From assembly GCA_000469685.2 (NCBI GenBank), contig LS997566.1:11788992-11852991 (forward strand): DNA of 64,000 nucleotides. The letters run 5' to 3'. This DNA comes from Haemonchus contortus. Lineage: Eukaryota > Nematoda > Chromadorea > Rhabditida > Trichostrongylidae. The notes under the pieces are model-generated. The model was not told the origin of the DNA and did no database searches. It saw only the letters and a list, made by a program, of their open reading frames with translations. A program made the position numbers and the translations under genes. Below, one piece after another: positions 53,651 to 64,000 of this stretch; position 1 is the stretch's first letter; every line of letters starts with the position of its first letter.

Positions 53651-56600
53651 GAAAACTCATAAAGGGTAGCACATGCGTACATACTTCATAGTCTGAAACG
53701 ACGTCAAACCTTCCGATTCCCTACGAGCATGCCATTTGTAATGCATGACTTCGTACCAGAAATTTTTTCGTTCAACATGAAATCAACCATCAAAATTGAA
53801 ATTGTGTCAGATTACTGTTGTGTGCTCGTAGTTTTACACTACTCGTAAAGTGAATTCAGACATATTTCCAGTTCGTCACTGATTTGACGAGGAAAAAACG
53901 GCCTAGGCCTAGAGTATGTAATCGTAGGGGTATCACGAAACGATACTTATTGCTCTACCAGTGGTGGTGCAGAAATTGCTGTCTGGATCACATAAGACAG
54001 CAGAATTTTTGCCGCTGAAGGCGCATTTCATTTTCAGGTTTGTCGGTTGGCAGTTGTCCTCCCTCACGTTAAGAATTGAGAATAACTCCAAAGTAAGTTA
54101 ATCCGTCCAGCTTGCGTTCGACATCCATTTGGCGGATTTTTAAGGCTCGATGTGATCGGAAGGACCTGGTTTTGATCCTCAGATTGAACAAGTGGCCGAG
54201 AATCTATGTGGCACTAGGTAGGTACCTCACCTCTATGCGGCACTGTTCATAAGATCCAAACCATGAACTTTTGTAGTGAGAAGAGTAGACTTTGTGAACA
54301 GAATCACGCCCAAGGCCGAAGTTTTGTCTTAGCTCGTCAACCATGTGAGAGCCCACTCATTTGATTTATCCCGATTTAGATGGAGCTAGGAAACGATAAA
54401 CACTTGTTGAAGGCACCAAGGATGACGTATTCATATACAAAGAGGTGTTGACTGTACAATTGTTATTCGCGTTCTCGAGTCAATTCTGAGTGGGAATGAA
54501 GTAATCCTTCAAGAGTAAGCGACCTGCTGACACTACTGTTGTCTCAATGCTTTGAACACAGGCGAACTTGTGGTGTAGGATTATGAAGAATCTACCGCAT
54601 TGGAGTTTTCGATACGGTTATGCAAAACGGGTCCCTGGACGTCATAGTCAAGATGCACCTTGATGCAAATTTGTCAGCAAACTTCGCTATTCAACTGAGA
54701 GCAGTGTTTTTGAATCTGGAAAACTGCATTGATGCTTCTGCATAGCAAATTTGTACCCCTTTGTCTGATAACTTAGGGCGATAGCTCCTGAAACTAAAGT
54801 GCAACCGTGTGCAACATCCGAGATGAGTGATTGAATGAATAGAGCTCTCAGAAAAGCTCGGTCTGTCATCTAGTTGTAGCACCATTACGTTGAGCATGTT
54901 TGATCGCTTATGTGTGCCCCATGACGATAAGCCATCAGTGCGTGTCCACAACATCAGAGTTCGTTAGGTAACCTATAGGATCGGTTGCACTATTGACCAA
55001 CAACTACCGATAATTATCTCGCCTGACAGCCATATATAATTACATGGATATCCGTAGAATTTTAACAAGACAGAATGACATCCCTTTTTAAGAACTCTAT
55101 AGGCTATTCGCTGAAAACTGATGCTTCAAGCCTGAAATTCGATGCAGATAAGAAAGATGTTCTTCAAGGAATGTATCAATTGAAATGGAAGTTTGATCCT
55201 TCAGAGGTTTTGCATGAGACGCGAGTTGATGGCCCTAGCAGTTCGTGGTTCGATGCACGAGCATTTTGTAGCATTTCTGCCGAGAAGAATTTAATTCAGG
55301 CGAGAATCGTCGTGGCTTCCACTGCAATCCTCTGTTTTGACGTGAAGCTCTTGATACGATTCCACTCAGGCGGTATAAGCTTATCACTCGTAGACGCCCC
55401 ACTTGTTTCTGCCACGACTGCCAATCGACGTCGGTTGATAATCGTGCGATCCCAGATGGGATCGTAGATTGTTTCCTTTTTAGAACGCACTCGTTTCCTT
55501 GCCGGAATTGGGCTCAGTCGAGCATCCGCAATGTACGCTTGTAGCACCGAGCCGACAGTTTTTATCTTCCTCTTGAACTTACATAGCTCCAAGCCTCATT
55601 AGTACTGCCATCTTTTGGAGTTTTTTCATATTCCATTTTTCGGAAGCTATTCAAGCCTCACAATAAGCAACACGGAAAACAATCAGCCGAGTGTGTCCTT
55701 ACCGATTTTCACAATCTTCCTTCTATAATGAAACTCCTCAGGGATGAAAAGTATTTGTAGGAAACCACAGTTCTCATTAACAAGGGAACTCATCTTTCTG
55801 TAAGTGAGTCCCCAGCTTTGATCTCACGGGGACATCCCACTCATTCAACTACTATTCCAAATTATTGTGATGCCATAATTAATCACGTCACTTGATATTC
55901 AATCATCTTTTTTTTGTTGTGCCTATTCACATGATCAGATAAAATCATTGGGAACAGAGTTATAGCTCGCCTGACCTATTGCTTTTATAGAGTTGTGGTG
56001 ATACTATTTTCGTCTTTACTCTTTGTACTCTTCTGGTCGGGGAAGTTTATGCAACAAAGATCGCTACTTATTTGAAAGCAAAAGTACCATTCGAATCCCT
56101 ATTGGGACCTTAGGCTACTACTTGAACATGTTGTGATGCTGTAATTAAAAGCGTCACCGTTATATTTAATTACTAGTTTTATGTTACCGTTCGCATGATT
56201 AGCTGAAAATTCTGGGCGAAAATATTCCAGCATAACAAGAGTTTTTTATAGAGCTCTGATTCAAGTACTTCTTCTTTTTCGCTCTTTTTGATTATACTTG
56301 CAAGGGGAGCTATCAATTAGACAGAGTTATCTATTACGTTAGAATCCAATCAAAAGCGATTAATTTGAAAGGAGGAAAATCAAAAAAGCTTCAAATTAAA
56401 TATTCTCCAAAGACTGATAATATGCCCTTGTGTTCCTGCCATCGTCACCACTTTCTGGACTCTACGCTTTTTCTAGGATATAACTTCCCAGTAGTTGAAG
56501 CTTACTTACTTCCGCCAATGGTTTAATAGCAAGTACTTTGTGAAATGATTGTGGCAGTTTGCTCAGGAGCTGACATCTTTATTCTTTTGATTCCATAAAG

Positions 56601-58348
56601 TTTTGCTCATTTGTGGGAGAAAGAAAGAAGCGGTGCTTATTTGGCTGTAAGTTTAATTTGTGAATGCATCAGAGGAGGAAGAACGTCGTCTGTAAAGAGC
56701 GGAGTCGAAGCGAAAGAAAAGGTTCAGAGAGTTCTCTTTAGTTCCGGTCAAATTGTCAATAACTTATGAATGGGCCTTAAGAAACAAGTATTGATATGAC
56801 TTTAAAGGTGCTCTCTTCTTTGGTCAGGTGAAATAGGATGCTGATGCCCATTGTGATTGACTAATTAGGAAAGCGTTCTCAACAGAACTAAATCTTCAAT
56901 TGACCAAAACAGTTAAAGTTAAAAAAGTGCCATTCTTTACTCTCCGCCATTCGATTTTTTACTTTTCCACCAGTTTAAGTGTGCAGTCTCCATTTTCACA
57001 TCCAACCATCGTCATCACTCCGAAAGACCATGCCATGGTGATCCGATTTGCGATGAACTTGGGCAAAGGATTCCTTGTGACGTCCCGTAGGATGATTATG
57101 CATTGATCTGGGTTACTAGAGCTTATTTTCAGCTCCTGAGTGTTTCTTCCCTGAAACTGTGTTGGCTAAACTGGGGATGTCGTAGCTAGGTGTATTAGAT
57201 TTGAATCAAAACAAGCTTTGAGGACCATCGTCTCATATGAACCGTTACACCCCTAGACGACTGGACACTTTTGAATGGGTAGACCTCATATTGAGGGGAA
57301 AACCTTGTCTACTTCGTCTCCAGTCTTCGGCTGAAAAAAAAACTTTAGGGCTTTTGAAAATTGTCCCTTCTTATATCGAAGACCATCTATCAATGTGTAT
57401 TGTTGGAAACTCTTATGAAGGAGATGTTGAAAACTTCCCATGTTGCACACTTGAGCTCTCCACGAAAAATTTCCTTTGCCGTCAGGTTCTTCCTCTCGTG
57501 AAAGTAAATCTCTCATCGTCAGCGATATTGTTCATCTCTTTTTTATTGTTGTCCTATTAAATAGTAGCTGACATAATCCGAATTGTATTGAGAGTAGTAC
57601 AAGGATAAGTTCAAGAGTAAAAGGTGTTGTAGCCTCCCGGCGTTTTCTGGGATGCGGCTCCCGAGCTTGATATTTATTCAAAATCGCAGTGATTTTTCGA
57701 TGCGTGCGTAGTCTACACAATAAATCGCAGCGACGATCAATGTGCAAATCACCGATTTTGTCCTCCCAGATGAGTTTAATGCTAACTAGCCGATCCAGGC
57801 GATTCAGCGGATATGGGCTTCGATTCTAGAACCATGAGTCGTAAGTGATAGTGCACCACTTCCCCCTATACCACCTTTTGGTAACGTTGCTGCCACTAAT
57901 TTTTAAGAGGTATTGGGGGGATCTCTGCTCAAAATGTCGCTTCTTTAATGTTTGGTACTCCTAAGTGAATGGATGTGCCTCACCAGTGGTCCGAAATCGG
58001 TAACCTTCCGTACACACCACTCGCGAAGCGTTGCTCATATATTCGGTAGCCTTAGTTAACGGGCGGAAACATTTAATTCCTCACCTCTCTGAGAAAGGAA
58101 GGACTACGTAGCACCAAGGACTATGTAACAGCCAGTCCTGAAGAGCAATGAAGTCTTCGATCCGCATAGGTATAGCAGTTCGTCGCATGTCAAAATGCAG
58201 AACCGTACGAATTATCCGAAGGGAAACTTGATTGCTACTTCCTCTCCCTAACAATGGGTCTTATGGTTAGATATAGGTGCATTGTAGATTGAACTCCGTT
58301 GGTGATCTTTGAAGTGAAAGCACCAAAGGGTGGGGGAGGAGCTGATTA
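53651..58348. other. ~4.7 kb with no recognised gene
   Basis: AT-rich. The one stretch worth noting is the minus-strand frame at 55592-55296, listed separately. Frames at 54954-54687(-) and 57237-57560(+) have no motif. Confidence 0.35.
55296..55592 (-). CDS. unrecognised open frame with protein-like composition
   Basis: Minus-strand frame with a basic, polar middle (PARKRVRSKKETIYDPIWDR, then NRRRLAVVAETSG) ending in TGA. Just upstream, another frame (MEYEKTPKDGSTNEAWSY) runs into GTAAGT at about 55580. The phases do not join to this frame by any intron of reasonable length, so the gene model is not resolved. The plus strand is also open here, which lowers confidence. Confidence 0.22.
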   Translation of the reverse strand: MELCKFKRKIKTVGSVLQAYIADARLSPIPARKRVRSKKETIYDPIWDRTIINRRRLAVVAETSGASTSDKLIPPEWNRIKSFTSKQRIAVEATTILA

Positions 58349-59534
58349 CAGGGTGGGCCAAAATTATGATTACACAGACATCACATCGCAGAAAACGAAT
58401 AGAAAGCCAATAGAACAAACCAATTTCATTAAAGTGTTTATGACTAATTTCTTATCAAAACTGTACATTGACATTGGGATCTGCTGCTTTCTGCTTTCGC
58501 CCAACCCCAGAGACGACGATGGACGGCATTGACGGTGGCACGCAGCTAGGGTCATCGAGTTGGTCCCGGCTTTTTGCTAAGCATTTTCGAAATCATTTCT
58601 TCTCTTGTTTGGACTGAAGGATGCTTTCATCTCAGAGGCTGACTACATTGAGACATTCATGGAATTTAGGTCAGGGCTCCAGAGTGGTCACTGATCGAAG
58701 GTTATGAAGTCAAAGAACTCCTCTCACGAAATTTCTAGACAATTTCTGTTCTGCGGTCAGGAGCTTCATCTTGACAATATGACCGGTTTGAATCACCAAA
58801 GTGTCCTATTGCGCACGAAGAGATCAGACAGGCCTTCAAACCAACTTTCACTCCATAATTTACAAGAATAGTCGGTGTCTTTGCCTCGGCGGTGATGCTA
58901 GCACAGGCCATAACAGAAAGTTAGTGAGCCAGACGCTGTATCACTCTCATTTCTTTAAGCTTCATATAAATGTTATTGCTCTACTTATTGAGCACCTATT
59001 TCACTGTGAATCTCTTTTCGTCGGTGAACAGGAATTTCGTAGAATAATTTTTTTCGGATGCGACAGGCAGCTTTTGTTTTTTAAACTTTCTCTTCTCTTT
59101 GACCTGCTCTCTGGGGAAATCACTTTCTGATCGTATAACGGTCTCGTTGTGCAGGTGATGCTGCACGATTTCATGCAAAAAATTTCGTGACATATCCATT
59201 CATTTAGCCTTTTTGGACTCAGAATGAATTTTGCTTCTACGTAGACCATTGCCCTGCTTCCTTAACACTTCCCCTAAATATAACCACAGCTCGCCTAGGT
59301 TCACCACTCCTATGCAACGTGCCAAAAGTGCTTGTAAATGCAAAGCGACGTTGAATTCACGGACTAGTTACGCTTATATTATGTTAAAAATCTACCCAAA
59401 GTTTAGTATCATAAGAAAGGTTATAACGTAAGCTACTTTGTGAAATGGAAGGAATTCAATGAATTGTTATGAACATAGAAAAAATTTGCAATGAGCGTCA
59501 GCGCGCGCTGTAATCATAATTTTGGCCTCCCCTG
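58349..59534 (-). mobile_element. mariner-like transposon with both terminal repeats, inactive
   Basis: TA-flanked inverted ends: CAGGGTGGGCCAAAATTATG at 58349, and on the minus strand CAGGGGAGGCCAAAATTATG from 59534. Each is 26-28 bp and continues to GATTACA. Total 1186 bp, about right for mariner. The transposase is on the minus strand and decayed. RNFLHEIVQHHLHN and LFTDEKRFTVK (first catalytic Asp) lie near 59150-59000. A WSPDLNSM-like block near 58690 corresponds to the conserved PDLNP motif. Several stops and frameshifts separate them. Confidence 0.88.
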
Positions 59535-60337
59535 TAGAATAGTGGGGGTGTTATCAATCTAATATAAACCAGAGATTGAACTCACTAAGAAGATTCGAGT
59601 ATCGCCGTATTCAAAACACGATTCATAGTGTACGCGAAGGAAAGCTCATGAAAATGGGAGGAAACCTGAATGTGAAGATCAGCATAAACAGAAAACTTTT
59701 AGGAATTCAGTTTCTGCTATTTCCTGCAAATTCGATTTCTGACGCCAAGTCTGGTGTAACCGTTCACTGTTCACCGATTCCGGAGAGGAAAGATGTGCAG
59801 ATTTTCAGTAAACGATCTTCGTCCTGAAAGTACGTAGATAGGTTTGCGGACTGTAGAAAGAAGAGCTAAGAAGAAAAAGAAAAAAGTAAAGGTGAAGACG
59901 ACTGATTAGCTCATTATGCTGTGCCTCATACAATTAGCTCCCATTGCTAAGGAAGACTGCTGAATAGGCGTATGACAGTAGGCTCGAGCAGCGTGTTACG
60001 CGCCTTATGTAACGTTGGTGCAGCAGTCTTCCGCTTATGCCATTCTGATTAAATCATAAACCATCAATGGGGAAGGTTACAACAAATCTAAAGATTTTGC
60101 TAAGGAAGTTACAGGTCGGAAGCATTGAAGGACTCCATCGCCTCATTGGAAACCGGAAGGAAAAAAATCTTAGGAAAGCGTTCCCTGATCATTTTATGAG
60201 TTAAGCCATGTTTACAAAGTCAATTATCTCTAGGATTCAGCGTTTGATTGTATGCCGACTACGTCTGCTCGATGATATAGAAAATTCGCACAAATGGGCC
60301 TGTTCATAGTAGTTAGACTGACTCAGAACTTTCAATG
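59535..60337. other. no recognised gene; small inverted repeat
   Basis: A plus-strand frame at 59576-59827 is open but unrecognised. GGAAGACTGCTG (59954-59965) and CAGCAGTCTTCC (60020-60031) form a 12-bp inverted repeat 54 nt apart. Confidence 0.4.
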
Positions 60338-60997
60338 TACATACTCCCCTACTCATTTTGGGTGACGTGAAGGTAGGGTATCAATCAAGGACACTGCTAT
60401 CAATACTGAGTTACTGGTCGACACCACCCCAAGCAGCCAAGAAAATGTTTTATGCCTTCGAATTCGGCTAATACCTCCTTGTCTGGTAATAAAAAACGCT
60501 GACGCTAAGTAAGTCATTTCATAAGCATTCATGACGACTGTTAATTGTAGAATTGTATGTTCTTCAAAAGGTGCCCTTAAGACATTTGTAATAGAGGAAT
60601 AGGTTTTGAATTTCTCACTCGCGGGCGTATTTGTAAATTGAGTAAATTTCACTTTTTAGAATCAGCAAATCTAATTCAGTTTATTTGCTCACTCATCTGC
60701 TTATCTGCACCGTTATTTTTGATGTTGGATTGATATACCCTCGACTTTATGCCACAATCTTCTCAAACATGATAAACAGTCCCAATACACATTTATATAA
60801 CTGATAAGAGTGGATGAGCACGAAAACGCTACCAACTGCAATTTTAGCATTCAATCGTTTTGTTTCTAGCGGAGCTTTTTTCGCAGCGGAGGATCATTGC
60901 CACTTCTTTCTTGAATGGTGATCCTCCATGTTTTGCAGAGCTCAGCCCTGATTGTAATGATCGCAACTGAATTCCTGAAGTCTCGAAAAATGCTCTA
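60338..60997. repeat. dispersed repeat, long form
   Basis: Begins ACATACTCCCCTACTCATTT and GGGTGACGTGAAGGTAG. It ends with a 190-bp block containing TGGATGAGCACGA, GCAATTTTAGCATTCAATCG, GGAGGATCATTGCCACTTC and GAAAAATGCTCTA. The last 190 bp includes a small hairpin (GGAGGATCA...TGATCCTCC). The middle carries a 99-codon minus-strand frame (60652-60353) with no recognised motif. Its short form is at 61461-61691. Confidence 0.7.
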
Positions 60998-61290
60998 GAC
61001 TGACTCCCCAAGGGTGGCTGCCAGTTTACGAGTAGTTTGATACGGATCGGCTCCCACCTGGCTCCGCAGCACTTTCAAATCCAACTTCAGTGAGTGTCCC
61101 GGACGGTCTTCATTTTCGACGGTATAGTCGCCCGATGCGAACTCCTAGTGCCACTTGTAAATTGTACACCTCCTGCTTGTAAACGTCCTTCATGCCTCTA
61201 TCGATTGCCGCGGGTTCATGGCCAGATAAAAAAATAAATATGATGGTGTTGCGGATGTGGAGTTGCGACGGCTTGAAATCATGAGGCACA
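60998..61290 (-). mobile_element. mariner-like transposase N-terminal fragment
   Basis: Minus strand, frame-shifted: a region recalling the first helix-turn-helix (SGHEPAAIDRGMKDVYKQE), then FENEDRPGHSLKLDLKVLRS, then DPYQTTRKLAATLG. The block order ED-RPG-(S/R)-L, then QTTR-LA--LG is that of mariner N-termini. It stops exactly where the 60.8-kb repeat begins, so it is truncated by, or fused to, that repeat. Confidence 0.55.
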
Positions 61291-61460
61291 GTTGCTGGAA
61301 AGGAAACAGTTAGGTGCCTTTTCTAGTATGCGTTTGAAAGAGCTTTCCATACTCTACCTAACAATGCCTCGCATGTTCATTTTCGTCACCTCTTTCCCGA
61401 GTTATGATCGCTAGAAGTCATCACTATCACATTGTCCGAGGACTTATGACTCAACCTAAT

Positions 61461-61691
61461 ACATACTCCCCTACTCATTTTGGGTGACGTGAAGGTAGAG
61501 TGGATGAAGCACGACCAACGCTACCAATGCTGCAATTTTAGCATTCAATCGTTTTGTTTCTAGCGGAGCTTTTTTCGCAGCGGAGGATCATTGCCACTTC
61601 TTTCTTGAATGGTGATCCTCCATGTTTTGCAGAGCTCAGCCCTGATTGTAATGATCGCAACTGAATTCCTGAAGTCTCGAAAAATGCTCTA
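61461..61691. repeat. dispersed repeat, deletion derivative
   Basis: Joins the first ~38 bp of the 60338 repeat directly to its last ~190 bp (from TGGATGA at 61501). About 430 bp is missing between them. The final 160 bp is essentially identical to 60838-60997. Both copies end at GAAAAATGCTCTA. Confidence 0.75.
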
Positions 61692-62236
61692 TAAAAAGCT
61701 TGACAATTTCTTCAACTTGATTTCTTTGGGACACAACAGAAAACAATACGATCATAGACCTTCAAATGTACTTACCAGTTCGGTGAATTTTTAGCGGCAT
61801 CGATACCAGTTGGCCGACTCTACAAGAATAACAAGATTATTTGTTCATGACTAGAACCTGGTCCATAGGCTTCTTATTCCTAGTCTTTTTCCACAGTTGT
61901 TTCTTTTTTGATTCTGATTAACTGATTTACCTTCTGATCTGGCTGCTGACTTCGTAATTGAACATTCCACAAAATCTGAGACATTTCGAAACGCTTTCCA
62001 CCACTTTTTTCATTTCTTCAAGTACAATCCAAAGCCTGTCATTGTTCTGAAGTATCCCACTAAGATGTATGTGTTCACCCCGTATACACTATGTGGCGCT
62101 GTCAGATCGGGAAGTGGCCAAGATAAGGTGTGATAATTGCTCAAACACTGCCCTGGCTGTATGCCAACCAAGGTGGACGAGTTTTATCGGGGTTGCGTAG
62201 GCTGCACCATTCAAACCCTTGTGTGCGAAGGGGGAC
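61692..62236. other. no recognised gene
   Basis: Spacer of AT-rich sequence. The plus-strand frame over the foldback to the right is an artefact of its arms. Confidence 0.4.
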
Positions 62237-62481
62237 GTGCGATTCGTGCGATTCCGGGTGCGCGCGGCAAATTGGGCGGCGAAATTCGCGATGATTCAAA
62301 CAACTCCTGCGCCTATTATTGGAGCACAAACTTGAAGCAGAGTAGATCAGTAGGATCAGCTGACCATGCCCAACTATTCTACTTCAAGTTTGTGCCCCAA
62401 TAATTGGCGTCAGAGTCTTTGAATCGCACCGAATTTCGCCGCGCAATTTGCCGCGCGCACCCAGAATCGCACGAATCGCAC
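62237..62481. mobile_element. foldback / MITE-like element, copy 2
   Basis: Arms of about 105 bp: GTGCGATTCGTGCGATTC, GGGTGCGCGCGGCAAATT, CGGCGAAATTCG, GCGCCTATTATTGGAGCAC, AACTTGAAG on the left; the reverse complement, ending at 62481, on the right. A ~30-bp centre separates them. It is related to 13101-13280, but its arms are longer and more GC-rich. No open frame of its own; a target duplication was not resolved. Confidence 0.75.
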
Positions 62482-63260
62482 CACACCCGTGTGCGAATGT
62501 GCTTTCATCGTAATCTCGTACAACCACTATTTTCACAAGTTTGCAAAGACTTCTCGCAGGGTCGGTTGATTTTCTCAATTTTTTTGCCCATCGATGCACT
62601 ATTCTCCACTACCACTTCCACATTTCAACTCGAAAGGAGTACCTCAGCCTTCACAGTACCACCAGCAAGAGGTAAACCTCTTGCGCCCTGACCTTGATCC
62701 TTACATGGCGTTGTTTCTACTTCTCAACGTTACTTTAAAGAAAGCTTCTTCCTTGCAAGAGCTTCCATGAGTCATTTAGTGCCATTTGTTTCCCAAGTCA
62801 CTTCTTCTGCGAGGATAGTGCAGCATAAAGAACCCGGATATATACCTGCCAAGAACAACCAATACTGCTCGTGTGTTATTGCCAATCGATAGAAAATAAA
62901 CAATAAAGTTTTTGCGCTGATGGACCCTGTTTTTTGAGGGAAGCTCTCGTACCTGACCATAGTAGCGATTGAATCAGTTTGATGAGTGATTGACTTGCCG
63001 GCCGATTAACAAGTCAGTGCTTTTTCCTCCCAGGCGATCCCAGACGAGTCTGATATCCTTTATCGATCCCGAAGGAACGGAACGCATAATTGGCGTAGCC
63101 TCTCCTTCTAGCTTCTGAGGTCGTTCAACAATATGGGGCATTCCTTTTCATTGTTGAATGTTATATACGAAAGTACCAGAAGAAAAGGTAGAAAAGGTCT
63201 CAGTCATGGAAATTCCACATTGTCTCGGCCATCCAGCTGATTCCTGATAGTTTTATTAGA
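62482..63260. other. no recognised gene
   Basis: Short frames without motifs. Nothing else is seen. Confidence 0.4.
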
Positions 63261-63290
63261 CAGTGCGTTTCATAATTATAAGGTCACCCT
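63261..63290. repeat. solitary Tc1-like terminal sequence
   Basis: CAGTGCGTTTCATAATTATA then AGGTCACCC. The same core GTTTCATAATTATAAGGT recurs at 63451-63468 in the same orientation and, shortened, at 32335-32352. Its own transposon body was not recognised. Confidence 0.5.
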
Positions 63291-63439
63291 CGATTTTTGC
63301 GATTCTGGAGAAAGCAGCCACAGTGGAATTTCTTGGCAAACACTGGCAGGTTGCTCATCACAATTTACCTCCATACTGAAATTTTGGTCACAACATCCTT
63401 CACTTCAACTCTTTTATAGACTTTTTTAAAGATAGCGTC

Positions 63440-64000
63440 GGTTTTTGTCCGTTTCATAATTATAAGGTGACCCTGTGAAAGTGAATGATTTATTAATGTC
63501 AATGGCATATGTAGAGCAGTTAGTAATCTATAGCTACTCCTTGTTTAGGAGCAACATCAAAGAATCTGTGTAGCATACTAGAAACTAGGTTTCGAAGATC
63601 CTCATGGATTGCTCTCCATGCTTCGATAATCGCCCTCTTCAGCTCTTCTAAGCTCTGGAACTGACAATTTTCTGCATATACCTGTCCGACTATCATGCAC
63701 CAGATATTTTCCATCGGATTGAGATCTAGACTGCAGGCTGACTATGGCAGGATGCTTATATTTTGGCATTGCAGCCACTCACTCGTTACACGGCTCACGT
63801 GATGGAGGCGTTGCCTTGTTGAAAAACATAGTTAAGGTGACTTCGACGGCTTAGAAAGGGTACTAGGTGGTGCTACAAGACGTCCTGGTCATCCTTGGAA
63901 TCCACTCTGCAGCTCACGAAGGCTAGATCCAACGCGGCATCATTGCAGAATGCACCGCACACCATAGGACTTCCTCAACCGATATTGCGACGGCTGAAGT
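63440..64000 (-). mobile_element. Tc1-like transposon, C-terminal part, running off the window
   Basis: Minus strand, entering from beyond 64000. FQQGNASI near 63830 stands where Tc1 elements have QQDNASIH, so the second catalytic Asp is replaced by Gly. A one-base loss right after it shifts the frame. Then comes SLDLNPMENIWCMIV near 63715-63690 (the NPMEN block with the third acidic residue present), and FQSLEELKRAIIEAWRAI. It ends IDY at 63520, followed by a terminal repeat core (GTTTCATAATTATAAGGTGA) at about 63451-63470. Inactive. Confidence 0.8.

Noticed and set aside
54687..54954. Minus-strand frames of 60 and 87 codons
   Set aside because: Two overlapping frames are open at once with no motif or splice site, which points to chance.

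Overview
The window looks like nuclear DNA of a nematode, most plausibly a strongylid (hookworm-like, clade V) worm. This is an inference. It rests on short introns with TTTYAG-type acceptors, several Tc1/mariner remnants, tRNA-derived SINEs, a BEL/Pao element, a Penelope-like element, CR1-type LINEs and very low gene density. No rRNA, canonical tRNA, CRISPR or bacterial operon was seen. Nearly all short open frames are background, and what can be supported is mostly mobile DNA in various states of decay.

Layout. 0-10 kb: SINE pieces, a direct ~0.73-kb duplication (1.9-3.5 kb) and a long (TG)n tract near 7.9 kb. 10-16.5 kb: the best host-gene signals. These are a two-exon cysteine-rich gene ending in a hydrophobic tail (10.56-11.21 kb), a broken gene on the minus strand resembling the acidic C-terminus of TFIIE-alpha (12.2-12.8 kb) with a 100-bp palindrome beside its exon, a foldback element, a decayed mariner and a possible PEBP-like gene (15.78-16.19 kb). 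16.6-17.8 kb: a Helitron-like 5' end followed by a degenerate ~125-bp minisatellite. 18.5-23.7 kb: a CR1-type LINE on the minus strand with ORF1 and ORF2, broken by frameshifts and a stop. ORF1 is split by a 268-bp insertion that folds into a near-perfect hairpin, and a rearranged second LINE fragment abuts the LINE 5' end.

24-30 kb has no recognisable gene. At 29.98-30.36 kb is a Mutator-like MITE with ~140-bp inverted ends and a 10-bp target duplication. 31-35.5 kb holds three SINEs, a Tc1-like 5' half and a mariner fragment. 37.5-38.9 kb is a decayed LINE. 40-41.6 kb and 43.9-48.4 kb are two Helitron-like elements of one family, with 5' TCCTACTATA, a 145-bp tandem core, and in one a 3' hairpin plus CTGG. 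The second contains a nested, structurally complete but pol-less BEL/Pao element: 246-bp LTRs about 99% identical, a GATGG target duplication, a gag-protease ORF, and no reverse transcriptase or integrase.

50.7-52 kb is a 5'-truncated, frameshifted Penelope-like element (RT palm plus GIY-YIG), followed by a hammerhead-like motif that resembles the core inside the 22.5-kb hairpin. 53-58 kb is nearly featureless. 58.35-59.53 kb is a mariner with both terminal repeats. 60.3-64 kb holds a repeat and its deletion derivative, mariner and Tc1-like fragments and a second foldback element. The window therefore records layered transposition (element into element) with a few host exons between the layers.
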